A stretch of 64,000 nt of DNA from an uncultured Butyrivibrio sp. (GTDB lineage Bacteria; Bacillota; Clostridia; Lachnospirales; Lachnospiraceae): the NCBI GenBank assembly GCA_946536145.1, contig CAMNEA010000004.1:1-64000 (forward strand). The letters are read 5' to 3'. The notes beneath the pieces are model-generated. The model was given only the letters and a program-made list of their open reading frames with translations. It made no database searches and was not told the origin of the DNA. Of the stretch, positions 63,188-64,000 are shown one piece after another (within the stretch, counting starts at the first letter, position 1; every line of letters starts with the position of its first letter). The translations under genes and the position numbers were made by a program.

Positions 63188-64000
63188 ATGGCAGGTATTT
63201 TTTCAGGATTTGAAAAACTCGGACTTGGAAATCTCGGTGGAGAGGAACTGTTTGAAGACCCCAGGAAAAAAGAGGTTGTAGTTAAGAAGGAAGAACCCAA
63301 GAAAAAGCTTCAGCTTATAAATGAAGAAGACTATCTTTTCAGTAAGAAATATAAATGTCCTGTCTGCGATTCCGAATTTGAGTCCAAGACTGTCCGGACC
63401 GGCAAAGTCAGGATGAAAGGGGTTGATATTGATCTGCGCCCCGACTACGACGAGCTCGACCAGAACAAGTATGATATCATTGCCTGCACTGAATGCGGAT
63501 ATGCAGCGCTTGCAAGGTATTTTCCTACCCTCAACAAGATCCAGATCGATGATATCAGGGTCAAGATCTGTATGAACTACAAGCATGAGCCGAACAGGAA
63601 CAGCATTTACACCTATGAGTATGCCAAGAGGCTGTATCAGCTTGCCCTTGCCAATGCCGTTGTAAAGAAGGCCAAGAATTCTGAAAAGGCTTATCTGTGC
63701 CTTAAATATGCCTGGGTAATACGAGGTGAGACTCAGAAAATGGATCCGTCGGCAGATGGATATGAGACAAAGAAAAAAGAGAACGAGGAGCAGGAGAAAG
63801 AGCTTCTTTCAAATGCGCTGAACGGCTTCATCATGGCAAGGCAGACCGAGGAGTTCCCGATAGCGGGTATGGACTCGACAACCCTGGACTACATCATGGC
63901 TGCACTGGCTGTTGAGACGGGGCAGAAAGAGCTTGCGACCAAGATGATCTCCGAGATCCTCTCATCAAGGACGGCAAAGAGCACTGTAAAGGACAAGGCA
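63188..64000 (+). CDS. DUF2225 domain protein (cut by window edge)
   Basis: The first 271 residues are present. Two zinc-type pairs occur early: KYKCPVCDSEF and IIACTECGYAALARYFP, the DUF2225 signature. The rest is helical and looks like TPR repeats (YLCLKYAWVIRGETQKM, LSNALNGFIMARQTEEFPIA). Function unknown; probably cytosolic. The gene is 21 bases behind glnS with AAGAGG before the ATG, so they may be co-transcribed. Confidence 0.88.
   Translation, partial: MAGIFSGFEKLGLGNLGGEELFEDPRKKEVVVKKEEPKKKLQLINEEDYLFSKKYKCPVCDSEFESKTVRTGKVRMKGVDIDLRPDYDELDQNKYDIIACTECGYAALARYFPTLNKIQIDDIRVKICMNYKHEPNRNSIYTYEYAKRLYQLALANAVVKKAKNSEKAYLCLKYAWVIRGETQKMDPSADGYETKKKENEEQEKELLSNALNGFIMARQTEEFPIAGMDSTTLDYIMAALAVETGQKELATKMISEILSSRTAKSTVKDKA

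Overview
The window looks like chromosomal DNA of an anaerobic Firmicute of the Lachnospiraceae, most like Butyrivibrio or Pseudobutyrivibrio. This is inferred from protein style: MATE pumps, many GGDEF/EAL proteins, DUF6106, DUF3737, DUF1284, a C_GCAxxG protein, clostridial-type GlnRS, GH31 and a GH67 remnant. GC content is moderate, ribosome-binding sites are strong GGAGG type, and GTG/TTG starts are fairly common. No rRNA, CRISPR array or prophage was seen. The left edge cuts a PadR-like gene and the right edge cuts a DUF2225 gene.

Layout. 1-2.3 kb: regulator tail, a gene remnant, and a MATE exporter behind a two-hairpin leader that resembles a guanidine-IV (mepA) riboswitch. 2.3-7.8 kb: a divergent WYL regulator, a tRNA-like structured RNA, and a Ro60-like DUF2828/vWA protein, followed by decayed vWA and macro-domain genes, DUF1284, DUF1349 and a J-domain protein. 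7.9-17.5 kb: many small housekeeping or stress genes (nitroreductase, SCP2, flavodoxin, glutathione peroxidase, RNA cyclic phosphodiesterase, SRAP, acylphosphatase) and three related small Cys-rich proteins. 17.5-19 kb: a truncated, active-site-degenerate BirA beside bioY with a perfect BirA-type operator. 19-21 kb: a membrane diguanylate cyclase and a C_GCAxxG protein. 21-23.4 kb: an IS200/IS605 element with tnpA, tnpB and an apparent omega RNA. 23.5-25.6 kb: two hemicellulose genes ruined by deletions. 25.6-29.6 kb: an MntP-ZIP fusion, a metallo-hydrolase, a phosphatase and DUF3737. 29.7-38.6 kb: an unusual operon with two acetyltransferase-like proteins, a 2018-residue protein of unknown function, a RsbW-like ATPase, a STAS antagonist and a broken copy of the first gene. 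38.6-48.6 kb: LacI and GH31 with the transporter between them deleted, then MscS, ROK kinase, MATE, GNAT, PRPP synthetase-like and a secreted repeat protein. 48.6-64 kb: HelD, a threonine-pathway cluster (ACT regulator, homoserine dehydrogenase, aspartate kinase), NUDIX, a NifX-FKBP fusion, IMP dehydrogenase, a GGDEF-EAL protein and GlnRS.

Two themes stand out. First, reductive decay: at least eight genes survive only as fragments, several in sugar-use loci. A MITE-like repeat with three copies lies in the same window. Second, poorly described systems: the tRNA-like RNA with DUF2828, the giant-protein/partner-switch operon, and the ligase-dead BirA with bioY. All functional statements come from reading motifs; no database search was run.
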